A stretch of 64,000 nucleotides of DNA from JAUIAI01 sp045106815. Its GTDB lineage: Bacteria; Pseudomonadota; Gammaproteobacteria; Burkholderiales; Burkholderiaceae_E. This document shows positions 1 through 10,100 of the stretch, piece after piece (the first letter of the stretch is position 1; each line of letters begins with the position of its first letter). The notes under the pieces are model-generated. The model worked only from the letters and a program-made list of their open reading frames with translations, did not search any database and had not been told where the DNA came from. Where the stretch lies: the NCBI GenBank assembly GCA_045106815.1, contig JBGCFG010000017.1:42518-106517 (forward strand), read 5' to 3'. Position numbers and translations under genes: made by a program.

Positions 1-1
1 C

Positions 2-961
2 GGCCAGGCGGAACGCAATGATCTTGAGCACGATGTTGCGCAGCTAATAGACCGGGCGCCGGTAACCCAGGGAGCCAAAATAGACAAGCACGGCCGCCCC
101 GCATTGGGTGCCGATTGCGAGGGCCGAAATGTCTCGATGGTCAAGCCGCTGACTGACTTATACGGCGGCACAGACCGCAATCACGGGCGCCATCCAACCA
201 AGATGTACGAGCCTGATGCGCCTGAGCAGGCACCCGACTACGTCATGCAGTTGTTGCTCGGCCCGCTGCAGCATTCGGAGGCTCATCTGCGCCTGTATGG
301 GCATCCGGACATGCTGGCCGTGGCGGAGGCGGTTAATGGGCCTGACTTCACACCATTCAATGAGGCCATCTGGATCAAGCTGCCCCGTTTAGGCGGGTCG
401 GTGTCCTGGCATCAGGATGGCTGGACGCATTGGGACAGCCCGTCGCTTGATGAGCGTACTCATGGCTTCAACTTTATGGCGCAACTCTACGGCTGCGATG
501 CAGCCAATGGCTTGTGGGTGGTGCCTGGTACACACCGGCAGGGCAAGGCCGACATCAAGGCGATGGCGGCTGAGGCCGGCTCGGATCGGCTCCCCAGCGC
601 AGTGCCCCTGATCTGCGACCCCGGCGATGTCGTCATCTGCAACCGGCAGCTCGTACATGGTTCATTTGCGAACACGAGTCCAAATATCAGAGTAACGCTG
701 AACTTCGGATTTCATCGACGTCAATCAGTGCTGGGCGTTCGCAGTGGGGGCGTGCACAACCCGGTGTCACTCTATGATGAGGCGTACATCAAGCATCGCT
801 CTCGCATGATCGCGTACGGAATCGATGCGAGGCGCAAGCGCTTCCCGCAGGAGGCGTCTTATCATTACGCGCCGCTAGCGCAAGAAATGGCCGAGTATCG
901 CTGGACCGATGAAGCCAGGGCGTCCGTACATGACTACAACCTGCAAGACCTTGGGATTTAG
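2..961 (+). CDS. Phytanoyl-CoA dioxygenase (PhyH) family protein, 5' end cut by window
   Basis: Non-haem Fe(II)/2-oxoglutarate-dependent oxygenase of the PhyH type, expected to hydroxylate a small organic or acyl substrate in the cytoplasm. The reading frame is open to the left edge without a stop, so the true start lies outside the window; an internal TTG at 104 is only a fallback. The iron-binding facial triad is visible: His (410-412) and Asp (416-418) in a W-H-Q-D-G motif, and the distal His (656-658) in LVHGSF. An Arg (689-691) in NIRVTLNFGFHRR is a good candidate for binding the 2-oxoglutarate carboxylate. The substrate cannot be predicted. The following gene is on the same strand after an 85-base gap. 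Confidence 0.85.
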   Translation, partial: GQAERNDLEHDVAQLIDRAPVTQGAKIDKHGRPALGADCEGRNVSMVKPLTDLYGGTDRNHGRHPTKMYEPDAPEQAPDYVMQLLLGPLQHSEAHLRLYGHPDMLAVAEAVNGPDFTPFNEAIWIKLPRLGGSVSWHQDGWTHWDSPSLDERTHGFNFMAQLYGCDAANGLWVVPGTHRQGKADIKAMAAEAGSDRLPSAVPLICDPGDVVICNRQLVHGSFANTSPNIRVTLNFGFHRRQSVLGVRSGGVHNPVSLYDEAYIKHRSRMIAYGIDARRKRFPQEASYHYAPLAQEMAEYRWTDEARASVHDYNLQDLGI

Positions 962-1046
962 TCGTGGTAGTTGCCTGAAGGGCGACTAGTAAGTACCCCT
1001 CGCAGGCATGTAAGCAAAGCTGGTATTGGTCGTATTTGGAGTCAAG

Positions 1047-1436
1047 ATGTATTTGGTTGAGATTGTTACCTTGATCGCGCTGTTGCAGTTCATGTTGTTT
1101 GGTTTCCAGGTGGGGCGTGCCCGGGGAAAATTCGGCGTTAAGGCGCCAGCCGTTTCAGGTAACGAGGATTTCGAGCGGGTCTATCGCGTCCAGATGAACA
1201 CGCTTGAATTGCTCGTCTTGTTTTTGCCATCAATGTGGATTGCCGCGCAATATGTGCCGCCATCAGTGGCCGCCGGTCTCGGATGCCTGTATTTGATTGG
1301 CCGAGTGCTTTATTCCCTGGCCTATAAGACGAATCCGTCCAAGCGCAGCGCCGGATTTCTGCTGAGCATTTGCCCAATTTTTGTCTTAATCCTGATTGGA
1401 CTGGCTGGTGCGTTTGGCGCAGCGGTGGCGGCGTAG
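1047..1436 (+). CDS. MAPEG family membrane protein
   Basis: Small integral membrane protein of the MAPEG (eicosanoid and glutathione metabolism) family, about 129 residues with four predicted helices. The family hallmark is seen in ERVYRVQMNTLELLVLFLP, where the Glu, Arg and Asn residues face the glutathione site in characterised members. I chose ATG 1047 (MYLVEIV) because GGAG at 1038-1041 lies five bases upstream. A TTG at 1026 in the same frame would put a poorly hydrophobic leader in front of helix 1. Bacterial members are usually glutathione transferase-like or of unknown activity; no substrate is implied by the neighbours. Confidence 0.85.
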   Translation: MYLVEIVTLIALLQFMLFGFQVGRARGKFGVKAPAVSGNEDFERVYRVQMNTLELLVLFLPSMWIAAQYVPPSVAAGLGCLYLIGRVLYSLAYKTNPSKRSAGFLLSICPIFVLILIGLAGAFGAAVAA

Positions 1437-1530
1437 TTGTGTTTGCATAGGTTCGGCTGCAGTTGTCATTAGATATCGTGTTTGTCATACCCGTAAAACC
1501 GGAGCATTCGATAATATTGGCTGACCCGCA

Positions 1531-2940
1531 CTAGCAGCCTACCGCTTGGTACGGCGTCACTTGCTGATTCAAATCGACCCACGTCCCGTTGATTTCTTGC
1601 TGGGTTGTTTCGACTGTGCGGCAACGGACCAGTGCCGGAGCGGCCGGCTCACTTAAGGGTGGACTACCCGACTGGCTGTTGCCCGCAAGTGGCATTGATG
1701 CAAACAGGCTAATGTCTTTGGCAACCCAGCCAGAGGACCACCAGTCAACACTGGGTGCTCCTGAACGCACCATCAACCGGGTGGTACCGGCGGGTACAGG
1801 GTGCCAGAATTGCCAAGTGGGTTGACTCCCCAGAGGTGCCCGTGATGGTTGATAGTTGGCAATCTCCCAACTTGCCCCGTCGTCAAACGAGACCTCCAGC
1901 CTCGTCCCTAAGGCGCTGCCTCTGATGTAGGCGCCTTGCGGTGCGGGTTGGCTAAATTGAAACACACTGCCATCCTGATTCGCCCAGCGCCGATCCGCCT
2001 GATTGATAAATATCGGTTTTGAAGGGGAGATTTCCAGCGTATCCCAGTGCCAGGTGTTGGGGCCGCCATTGCCATCTTTAAAGGGCGTATAGCTATGATG
2101 AATCAGCGAGACAAGTCCCTGATCCCAACCCAGATCGGCAATGGTCATGTCATCCCAGACAAGATTGAGCGCAGGCACCGATACCCGCACGCGGGTACGA
2201 GACAAAATGATTTCGACTCGCTGACGGGTCTGCGCAGACGGCGCAATGCTTTCTTCGATGCCGCGCCACCACTGACACGTACCAGTGAACTTGTTTGAAC
2301 CTTCGCGTCGTTCGAAATCTCGAATGATCACTGGGCAAATAACGCCGTCGCGCAGGTCGAATTGAATTGCGCGCCGGCCATAGCCGTTAAGGTCGGGCCA
2401 TTCGTCCGATAACGGCAGTGCCAGACTTTCATCAAAGGGTTGAACCACGACGGCGGGCCAATCACGTTGGCTATTGCTCAGAGTACTGATTTCGAATGAA
2501 ATTCGGGCTTCGCCATTGGAGAAATCCATCATCACAGGCGGCGTGAGTGAGATGAGGCCATAGTCATCTGCGCGGAACGATGTCATGACGTGATTAGCGC
2601 ATTGGTAGACGGTATCTTCAATGTCCGTAACCGGGTGAGTGATCGTGCCGTTGGCGCCTGGTGCTTCGCACATGGGGCCGTGATCACCATCGTGAGGGAG
2701 CGTCTTGCCCGGTATCTCATAATGCGATCTGACATGAACCTGGACGTCCCAGTCGCGAGGATTCCAGCGTTGAGGCGCCGCTGGGGCTGCCGGACTGCCG
2801 CCGCCGGTGAAGGTTTCAGCGAAGGAGGTTGGTTGCGCGTTCGCCGGTATTGAAACAGTTAGCAGCGAAAAGCAAATCGCCCCGCTCAAGCATGCGAACT
2901 TGATGGCAGCCGAGGATAGGCGTGCGGGAATCTCGATCAT
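1531..2940 (-). CDS. Secreted protein of unknown function, ConA-like fold suspected
   Basis: A Sec signal peptide is visible (MIEIPARLSS, a hydrophobic core, then a cut near ANAQP), so the product is exported. The start is ATG 2940-2938, preceded by AAGGAG (2948-2953) with seven-base spacing. A longer frame to 3135 would destroy the signal peptide and overlap the 3' end of the GMC gene. The mature part is rich in Trp and acidic residues. The stretch around VSLIHHSYTPFKDGN followed by WHWDTLEIS, and a later IRGSALGTRLEVSFDDG segment, look like beta-sandwich (concanavalin/LamG-like) domains. I do not recognise a catalytic motif. It could bind or hydrolyse a polysaccharide; this is a guess. Confidence 0.7.
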   Translation of the reverse strand: MIEIPARLSSAAIKFACLSGAICFSLLTVSIPANAQPTSFAETFTGGGSPAAPAAPQRWNPRDWDVQVHVRSHYEIPGKTLPHDGDHGPMCEAPGANGTITHPVTDIEDTVYQCANHVMTSFRADDYGLISLTPPVMMDFSNGEARISFEISTLSNSQRDWPAVVVQPFDESLALPLSDEWPDLNGYGRRAIQFDLRDGVICPVIIRDFERREGSNKFTGTCQWWRGIEESIAPSAQTRQRVEIILSRTRVRVSVPALNLVWDDMTIADLGWDQGLVSLIHHSYTPFKDGNGGPNTWHWDTLEISPSKPIFINQADRRWANQDGSVFQFSQPAPQGAYIRGSALGTRLEVSFDDGASWEIANYQPSRAPLGSQPTWQFWHPVPAGTTRLMVRSGAPSVDWWSSGWVAKDISLFASMPLAGNSQSGSPPLSEPAAPALVRCRTVETTQQEINGTWVDLNQQVTPYQAVGC

Positions 2941-3118
2941 GGCATTGCTCCTTCTCATTATTAGTGTGAAGCGGAGTGATGCAGCGTCGCGAGGTAGTGT
3001 TGATGGGAAAATCGCCAAACGGGGTAAGCAATTGTTTGTGGTTGTAGCGAAGTTGCAGTCGACAACTCGACGAGATTTATCGGGCCAGCGCGTTAAGGCA
3101 GGTATAGGCCTCGGTGTG

Positions 3119-4738
3119 CTATCGGGTTGCTTCAACCAGGAGGTCTGCCGCTTTTTCGCCGATCATGAGTGCGCCAGCATTTAGATTTGCCGACAGAATA
3201 GTGGGCATGATTGAAGCATCGGCAACGCGTAGACAGTCAATGCCGTGAACCCGCAATTTGGCATCAACCACTGAATCAGACTTGTCTGCTGGCCCCATGC
3301 GACAGGTACCCATCGGATGGTAGGCAGTATTGCCTGTGCGGCGGGCATGGTCCAATAGTGCGTCGTCGGTCTGGCGATCTGTCCCTGGCCATATCTCGTG
3401 TTCGACATACGGGCTAAAAGGGGCGCTGGACAAGATGCGGCGGCTAAGCCGCAGGGCTGCCAACAAGACCTGACGATCGTTCTCTTGCGCAAGGTAATTG
3501 CCTTGAACGTCCGGTGGCGAAAAAGGGTCGGCTGAGCGGGCGCGTACATAGCCGGCGCTTTCGGGTCGTTGCTGCCAGCACGCAACTGTCGCACCCGGGA
3601 AGCTGTCTAGCCCTGATTGAACGCCCTCGGGGTAGCTTGCGGGTGTGAACGTGATTTGGATATCACCGTTGGCGAGTTGCTCGTTTGATTTCCAGAAGCA
3701 ATAAACGAGTGTTGGGGTGAGGGCAAGTGCACCGCGGCGAGTCATTGCGTATCGCAGAACTTCCCAGGCGAGTGGCAGTCCGCGTGCGCGTTCATTAATC
3801 GTGCGTTCATTTCGTATTTTGACGACGGAGCGCACCGCATAGTGATCTCGAAAGTTCTCGCCAACCCCGGGCAGGTCATGAATGACTGGAATTCCGCTCG
3901 CGCTCAAATGGGAGGCAGCCCCTACGCCAGATAACTGCAGAATGTGGGGCGAGCCCATGGCGCCTGCACATAAAACGACCTCACGTCCGGCCAGAACGGT
4001 TTGGGTTTGTGAGCCTGCGCCGCCCACTTTGAAGCAAACACCTTTCGCCTTGCGGTCGCTGATCACAATGCGTTCAACCATCGCATTGGTAATCACCCGC
4101 GTGTTACCTCGCTTCATCGCAGGATACAAGAATGATCTAGCCGGGCTGACGCGCCGGCCTTGGTGAACGCTGCGTTGCGCGTAGGCAATCCCTTCCTGCG
4201 AGCGGCCGTTGTAGTCGGGGTTGTGTGGGATGCCGATAGATTGCGCACCACGAATAAACGCATCGCAAAGTGGTTCAGGTACATCAATATCGGTCACCGT
4301 GAAAGGGCCGTCACGACCATGAAATCCTTCGTCGCCCACGCCAAGCATGTTTTCGCTTTTAGTGAAGTAGGGCAATACATCGTCATAGCCCCAACCGGGG
4401 TTACCAAGCTCGGCCCATTGGTCAAAGTCGGCGCGCTGGCCACGGTTATAGATGTGACCGTTAATTGCGCCGGAACCACCCAAGGTCTTGCCTCGTGCGT
4501 GCGTAATCGCTCGTCCGTTTAGTCCCGGGCTGGCGACCCCGGGATACATCCAATTGATTGCCGGGTTGCGCAGGGTGTAGAGCACGCCGGCTGGTATGTG
4601 AATGAACGGATTACGGTCGGAAGGGCCGGCTTCGAGTACACAGACGCTAAAGCGCCCTTGCTCAGACAGGCGGCCTGCGACCACTGACCCGGCGGTACCG
4701 GCCCCAATCACGATGTAGTCATAAGTCTTGTCAGTCAT
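3119..4738 (-). CDS. GMC family FAD-dependent oxidoreductase (choline dehydrogenase-like)
   Basis: Glucose-methanol-choline oxidoreductase using FAD to oxidise an alcohol, about 539 residues, the family length. The N-terminal dinucleotide-binding motif YIVIGAGTAGSVVAGRL sits at about residue 7. The first GMC signature (GKTLGGSGAINGHIYNRG) and the C-terminal active-site block (AYHPMGTCRMG, with the catalytic His, and ILSANLNAGALMIGE, with the partner Asn) are intact. I chose ATG 4738 (MTDKTYD) because it begins just before the Rossmann strand; a GTG at 4768 adds ten residues without a better ribosome site. Choline versus other alcohols cannot be told from the sequence: no betB or betI is nearby. 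Confidence 0.9.
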   Translation of the reverse strand: MTDKTYDYIVIGAGTAGSVVAGRLSEQGRFSVCVLEAGPSDRNPFIHIPAGVLYTLRNPAINWMYPGVASPGLNGRAITHARGKTLGGSGAINGHIYNRGQRADFDQWAELGNPGWGYDDVLPYFTKSENMLGVGDEGFHGRDGPFTVTDIDVPEPLCDAFIRGAQSIGIPHNPDYNGRSQEGIAYAQRSVHQGRRVSPARSFLYPAMKRGNTRVITNAMVERIVISDRKAKGVCFKVGGAGSQTQTVLAGREVVLCAGAMGSPHILQLSGVGAASHLSASGIPVIHDLPGVGENFRDHYAVRSVVKIRNERTINERARGLPLAWEVLRYAMTRRGALALTPTLVYCFWKSNEQLANGDIQITFTPASYPEGVQSGLDSFPGATVACWQQRPESAGYVRARSADPFSPPDVQGNYLAQENDRQVLLAALRLSRRILSSAPFSPYVEHEIWPGTDRQTDDALLDHARRTGNTAYHPMGTCRMGPADKSDSVVDAKLRVHGIDCLRVADASIMPTILSANLNAGALMIGEKAADLLVEATR

Positions 4739-4864
4739 CACCGCTATGGTATGCCAGTGGCGAATCACCTAGTATTTGATGCGTGCCAGCCCGGTTGATG
4801 GGGGTGAGCAAGGGGAGTAAACACGGGGCAGGTGTTTCTACAAGTTCAAGTGCTGAGGGTGCAG

Positions 4865-5602
4865 ATGACACAGGCAAAACACGCGATGCCGGATACTCTT
4901 ACCGCCAAGAGTGCGCAGACGTATCTCAGGGGGTGCGCAGATGCAGCCATTGCGAAGCACTCTCAAGGTTTCTTTAAGACTGGACAAGGCCAGTATGGGC
5001 AGGGGGATAAGTTTCTAGGCATTCGGGTACCGGTGGTCAGAGCTGTTGCAAAGCGGTACGCCGGGCTGAGTATTGCGGAAGTGACAACCGTTCTGAAGTC
5101 TGCCTGGCACGAGGAGCGGCAGTTCGCACTACTTGTGATGGTTAACCGGTACGCGCAAGCTGATCCAAAGGAGCAGGCGCGTTTGTACAAGCTCTACCTC
5201 GCCAATACCCGTTACATCAACAACTGGGATCTTGTTGATTGCTCGGCGCACAAGATTGTGGGGCCTTATCTCAGTGACAAAAGCCGTAAGCCACTCTATC
5301 AACTCGCGCGGTCAAAAGATCTGTGGGAAAAGCGGATCGCCATCATGTCGACTTTTCACTTCATCAAAAATGCTGATTTTGATGACACGCTTGAAATCGC
5401 AGAGATCCTGCTGACTGATGAGCATGACTTGATACACAAAGCGGTTGGGTGGATGCTCAGAGAAATCGGCAAACTCAATCAGAGAGCCGAAGAATCGTTT
5501 CTTCAGGCGCACTACAAGCAGATGCCCAGAACCATGCTTCGCTACGCTATCGAGCGGTTTCCGGAGAAACAGCGGCAGGCGTATCTCAAGGGAAGCGTGT
5601 AG
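4865..5602 (+). CDS. AlkD-like DNA glycosylase (DNA alkylation repair)
   Basis: HEAT-repeat DNA glycosylase that removes alkylated purines without base flipping. The 245 residues match the AlkD family. Residues equivalent to the AlkD functional set are present: Trp121 and Asp125 in NNWDLVDCS, Arg157 in EKRIAIMS, and Trp196 in KAVGWMLREIGK. ATG 4865 (MTQAKHA) follows GAGGGTG and is preferred to an upstream start at 4832 that adds a short non-conserved leader. It is followed 33 bases later by a DinB-like gene in the same direction. DinB-type genes are often damage-induced, so a shared stress unit is plausible, but no LexA box was recognised. Confidence 0.9.
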   Translation: MTQAKHAMPDTLTAKSAQTYLRGCADAAIAKHSQGFFKTGQGQYGQGDKFLGIRVPVVRAVAKRYAGLSIAEVTTVLKSAWHEERQFALLVMVNRYAQADPKEQARLYKLYLANTRYINNWDLVDCSAHKIVGPYLSDKSRKPLYQLARSKDLWEKRIAIMSTFHFIKNADFDDTLEIAEILLTDEHDLIHKAVGWMLREIGKLNQRAEESFLQAHYKQMPRTMLRYAIERFPEKQRQAYLKGSV

Positions 5603-5635
5603 GATCAAATAGTCTTTGACTGAGAGAATGCCAAC

Positions 5636-6175
5636 GTGAACCGCACTGACCACATTCGTCTTCTGGCCCAGTACAACCAACAGATGAATGCCCGCCTGAT
5701 TTCGGCGGCTGAGACTTTGTCTGAAGAGGCCCTAAAGGCAGATCGGCAGGCCTTCTTCGGCTCGATATTTGGCACGCTGAATCACTTAGCGGTCGCCGAT
5801 ACTCTTTGGTTAAAGCGGTTTGCCCTGCATCCCGCCACCTATGTGGCGCTTTCTGAAATCACCAAGGCGCCAACACCCACGAGTTTGGGTCAACAGTTAC
5901 ATCCTGATCTGAACAGCCTGACGACTTATCGAAGAGACGTTGATCAAATGGTGATTGCATGGACGGAAGAGATCACCGAACCCGATCTGGATCATGTGTT
6001 TCGCTACACGAACAGCCGGGGTGACGTAGGAAACAAACCGTTCTTTGGCTTAGTGATGCACTTTTTTAACCACCAGACGCATCATCGCGGCCAGGCCACG
6101 GCATTACTGTCGCAAGCCGGAGCGGACTATGGTGTGACGGATCTCATTACGCTGATGCGTGACGAACCTACTTAG
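5636..6175 (+). CDS. DinB family protein
   Basis: Four-helix-bundle protein of the DinB/YfiT superfamily, 179 residues. The three metal-ligand histidines typical of the family are visible: His50 in GTLNHLAVAD, and His146 and His150 in NHQTHHRGQ. Such proteins act as putative thiol-dependent transferases or hydrolases, and the founding member is DNA-damage-inducible. It starts with GTG 5636, the only start that keeps the first helix (MNRTDHIRLLAQYNQQMN). The ribosome site is weak. The 3' end overlaps the convergent methyltransferase gene by eight bases, so no terminator fits between them. Confidence 0.85.
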   Translation: MNRTDHIRLLAQYNQQMNARLISAAETLSEEALKADRQAFFGSIFGTLNHLAVADTLWLKRFALHPATYVALSEITKAPTPTSLGQQLHPDLNSLTTYRRDVDQMVIAWTEEITEPDLDHVFRYTNSRGDVGNKPFFGLVMHFFNHQTHHRGQATALLSQAGADYGVTDLITLMRDEPT

Positions 6176-6878
6176 CAATCTGGCAGGAAAACAAGATTGA
6201 CAGAGGGCGGCTGGTTGTCGGATCCAGTGGCTCATCCAGGCGAGTCAGGCACATGCCCGCCGAGTCGATTTCTCGTGTCCAAGACTCAAGCGTTCGAAAG
6301 TACCACGGCATTGGCTCCCAGTTGTCGCCAGCCATGCCGGCGAAGGTCTCAACCCGCCAGCCATTCTCATACGGTTGGTCTGACGGGTTGTTGAACGGAT
6401 GTAGAGTTTGGATGAGTAGGGTGCCAGTCGTGGTCAGGCATTGCTTGATGGCTACAAGAGCCGGCTGGAGGTCTTCTTCCAGCAACGAGAAATTGCACAC
6501 CGCAACATCAAACGGGCCGGCAAGCGCCTGAGGCAATGCTGAGAGATCAGGGTATTCAAGGGCAACATAGTGACCTGATGGATCTACATTGCAGGCGTTC
6601 TCAATGAGCGCCTCGCTCCCGTCAACACCCACTGCTCGGCACGACGGGTTATCCCGCATTCTTCGAACCAGCCAGCCTTCGCCGCAGCCGACGTCGATAA
6701 GGGTGTTGGGACAAGCTTTATCAATGGCGCCGACTAGCGCGAGATCCGTTCCCGTGTTGCGGCTGGTGATCTTTCCTTCGCGGACAACGTGGGTCCAGTT
6801 TTTTGCGTTGATCTGCCAGCTGCTGCTTATTTGAGTAGCCCGAGATCGACCTGCTGGGGAGTTTTCACCTGTCTTCAT
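6168..6878 (-). CDS. Class I SAM-dependent methyltransferase
   Basis: Rossmann-fold methyltransferase of 236 residues. Motif I is TLIDVGCGEGWLVRRM; the acidic motif II region (VGVDGSEALI) and a motif IV-like VAVCNFSLLEED follow in order. The C-terminal EPMPWYFRTLESWTREI resembles methyltransferases acting on small molecules. The substrate is unknown. ATG 6878 is used, but AGGAG lies about 16 bases upstream, farther than usual, so the real start could be slightly downstream (the motif-rich part begins near residue 55). It converges with, and overlaps, the DinB-like gene. Confidence 0.85.
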   Translation of the reverse strand: MKTGENSPAGRSRATQISSSWQINAKNWTHVVREGKITSRNTGTDLALVGAIDKACPNTLIDVGCGEGWLVRRMRDNPSCRAVGVDGSEALIENACNVDPSGHYVALEYPDLSALPQALAGPFDVAVCNFSLLEEDLQPALVAIKQCLTTTGTLLIQTLHPFNNPSDQPYENGWRVETFAGMAGDNWEPMPWYFRTLESWTREIDSAGMCLTRLDEPLDPTTSRPLSILFSCQIAK

Positions 6879-7108
6879 CGCGAACTCGAATGCTCTCCTG
6901 AAAAAGGGGGCTGCGTAGAACCGATAGGCCTTCCAAGATATTGGAACTGATCTACCTGGAACTTGGGATGTTCACTAAGTTTGGGGATTTGGTGGTGCTT
7001 GATTCCAGCGATACTAACCTTCGTCAGTGGGATTGCGACTTGCTAAGTCTAATGAAATGTCGCTTGACCATAATGCCTTGGTTCGAAAAACGTGATGGGG
7101 AGAAAGAG

Positions 7109-10100
7109 TTGTTCAAAGCTGCACCTATTTGTCTTGGGGTTGTTGTTCTTTTTTTGGTGGCAAGTTGCGGGGGCGGTTCGAATCCTGAGCCCACTAATAC
7201 TGCGAGTCAGTGCATTGCCACGAATTCTGTTAAATCCGGAGCGGCGGGTGATCACAGCAATCCCAACGAAGGTGAGGGTGATGGTGCTGGCGGCGGCGAT
7301 GGCGGTGGTGAGGGGGACGGCAACGGTAGCCTGGGGCAATTCTTCGGGGCTATTGTCGTCGTCAAGAACAGAGATCTCGACGTACTCGGACAGGCGGTTG
7401 TTGATGAAAAAGGTGAGGTGAATGTTGCCATTGGCAAGTGCGAGGAAGCAGTCGAAATTGCCTTTGTTGGCGCTGATGGAGCCACCTACTATGATGAGGC
7501 GACTGGTCAACGTGAGCCATTCCCAGCAGGGTCTGAGTTGCGATCTCGCATTGACAAATTCGGTAAGAATTTCTCGGTCACGCCCTACACCGAAGCTGCC
7601 GTACGTCTTATGGACTCAGCCGGAAGCGGCGCGCTGTCTGTTTCAGGCGTATCGAAGGCATCGGGCGAAATCGATAGCCTTGGGTGGCTAGAAGAGTGGT
7701 CCACTGCCATTGCGACAAAAGCGATCTCAAGCAAGGCAGGGCAGCAATTCGACGGACAAGCGGTCAGAATGGCGAACCAGCGAATCGGCGAAGTCATGAC
7801 CGATCAGGTGCCTGGGATCTATCGACCGCGAAAATCTGATGGCACCTTCGGCGTTCTTGATATAACGGCAGCGGCGACAGCCCTGAACGATACTAACTTT
7901 AAAATTCCGGGTACGTTACGCGACAACGTCGTTGGACATCGGGGTGCGGTCGTTGCCGGTCTGATCGAGTCGGGCGGTGATTTTCTGATCAATGAGTCAC
8001 GACCAGCCGTGATCGTCGCAGAGCAGTTCGCTGCAGATTTGAGCGATGGCAAGCTGGATTTGCATAGCCTGGATGGCCCACTACTGACTGGTGGTCAGGC
8101 ACCAGCGTATACCTTTGAATCGCTATGGCGCTCTAAGACGGTTGGTGCAGGTGAAAGTGTTGGCCTGGCGGGTGAGCCTGCACTAGTCGATAAAGTCGAA
8201 GGGACTCCAATTGCAGCATATAGAAGCGGGTTGTCCTCGATTTATTTCGCACCAGATGCTCCAACAGGTGGTTTCACAACGGGAACGACAGCCAATCAGC
8301 AGGTAGAGCTGACAGCGGCGGGTGTCGTGACGGTCGCTCGGTCGATCGCTGCCGGATTCAAAACAAATGAATGGTACGAAAACACGCGATTCGGTTCGCC
8401 CGAAAAAGGCGTTGTGCCGGGGCGCTTTGTAGACGTCAAGGTAGGGACTCGTGGTCAGGTGGCCGCACTTGCCAAGGATCGAAAATCGATAAGCTTCACC
8501 TCACCGTTTGAGCTTTACCAAGTGACGGGCCGGGAGTTCCCTGGATTCGCAGTGGGTGACGGCAATAGAGAGCGGCGCCGATCAACAGCCATTGGCATTC
8601 TTGACGCGGCGATCAATCTCGACAATACGACGATCCGAATTGACGATGCGTTCCAAGGCGAGCAACGAATCGTTGCATACACTCCAAGCCCAGGAGATCG
8701 AACTTTTCGAGGTGGCCAGAAACCTGACGTGTTGGCAGTGCTGCAACAGGGTTCACTGGTAGGCGCATCACGCGCGGCACCACAAGCAGCGATTCAGTTG
8801 GTTTCTCCCGCTGAGGGCTTGCTCGGTATCGCTTATGACAAGCTCGTCCCGCCGGCTAACGACCCGCAGACGGGGAATTCGATTGGGTCAGTGAGTTTTC
8901 CGTATCAAGGGCCACGCCGGCTGTTTGGCTTGACGCGGAACGGGCAGGTCAAGACTTGGTTGGAAGAGGCGGGAACAAATGCCCGCGAGGGTCGAGTCCT
9001 CAATGTACCCGGCCGGGCAGTTTTGCTGGCAAGCGAGTCAGTGACCAATGTCTACGTTTTAAATAGCGATGGCGACGTTTATTGGATTAATGCTGACCAG
9101 GCCGTCGCGCCTTCTCTTGGATCAAGGTTCACTGTCACAGACTTGAACCCGGCTTCAATCCCACGACGATATGAGCTGAATCAAGTGATTAAGGTTGACC
9201 TGGGTGATCGCAAAGCTTGTTGGATAGGGCGTTCGGAAGCGATTATCTGCGGATCAGGAGAGGTATACCGGTGGGAAGAGCAGTATGCTCAAGTCGACTA
9301 TCGCAACGCCAACAGTGCATTTTCCAGCCGGGTGACTGTCCCCGTCAGCATCGGTTCGGCAGAATTGGTCAATGGCACCAATCAAAGACAGTCAGCAATC
9401 TGGCGTTTCAGTGGAGTGGAGAGCCAGTACGCCATCATCGATGGTGAATCGATTTTCACCGAAGGGATGTCCTACTTGCTAGTTGATGGGTCAATTACCA
9501 ACCGGGAGTCTCTTCTGGGTCTCCGGAATCTCGACCTGCCCACTCTGCGATTTGACGACCCTGGACGCTCAGCCGGACCGGAGTTCCGTCGCGGTATCAA
9601 TGGCTCGCAATATCAAAGAGCGCTTACGACAGCTTTTTCCGAACAGCGTCGCGATCTAAGTTTGAGGAGTACGTTTTCAACAGACGGCGCTCAGCATCAA
9701 TTGGATATGAGTATTCAACGCCTGGGGGATGATCGCTTTGCGTTAGGCCTTGTCGTAGATGGCGGGCGCAACCAGCAGGAGTGGCCCAACATCGAAATAA
9801 AGCTAAAACTCAATCGGGGTGGCCTTGGGTTCAATGGTTTAAGAGCTTCTAACCTGACGGGTGGCGATGCGACCTTCGTTGCGGGTGATAACCAACCACT
9901 ATTCGATTCTACTGATTCGGGGCCTGGGCAGCTATCGAATGTACCCGCGTTCCAAGGCCCTGTCGTTGCGGAAGCAAGCTCAGAGCTACCGCTCGACCGC
10001 GGGTTAAGCCAGTGGCAGGCATTCTATCGAGATCCAGTTCTCTCAACCGCGACCTTCGGTGACGCGGCGATTCGCTCATCAGTCAAGTTGCTACTGGTTT

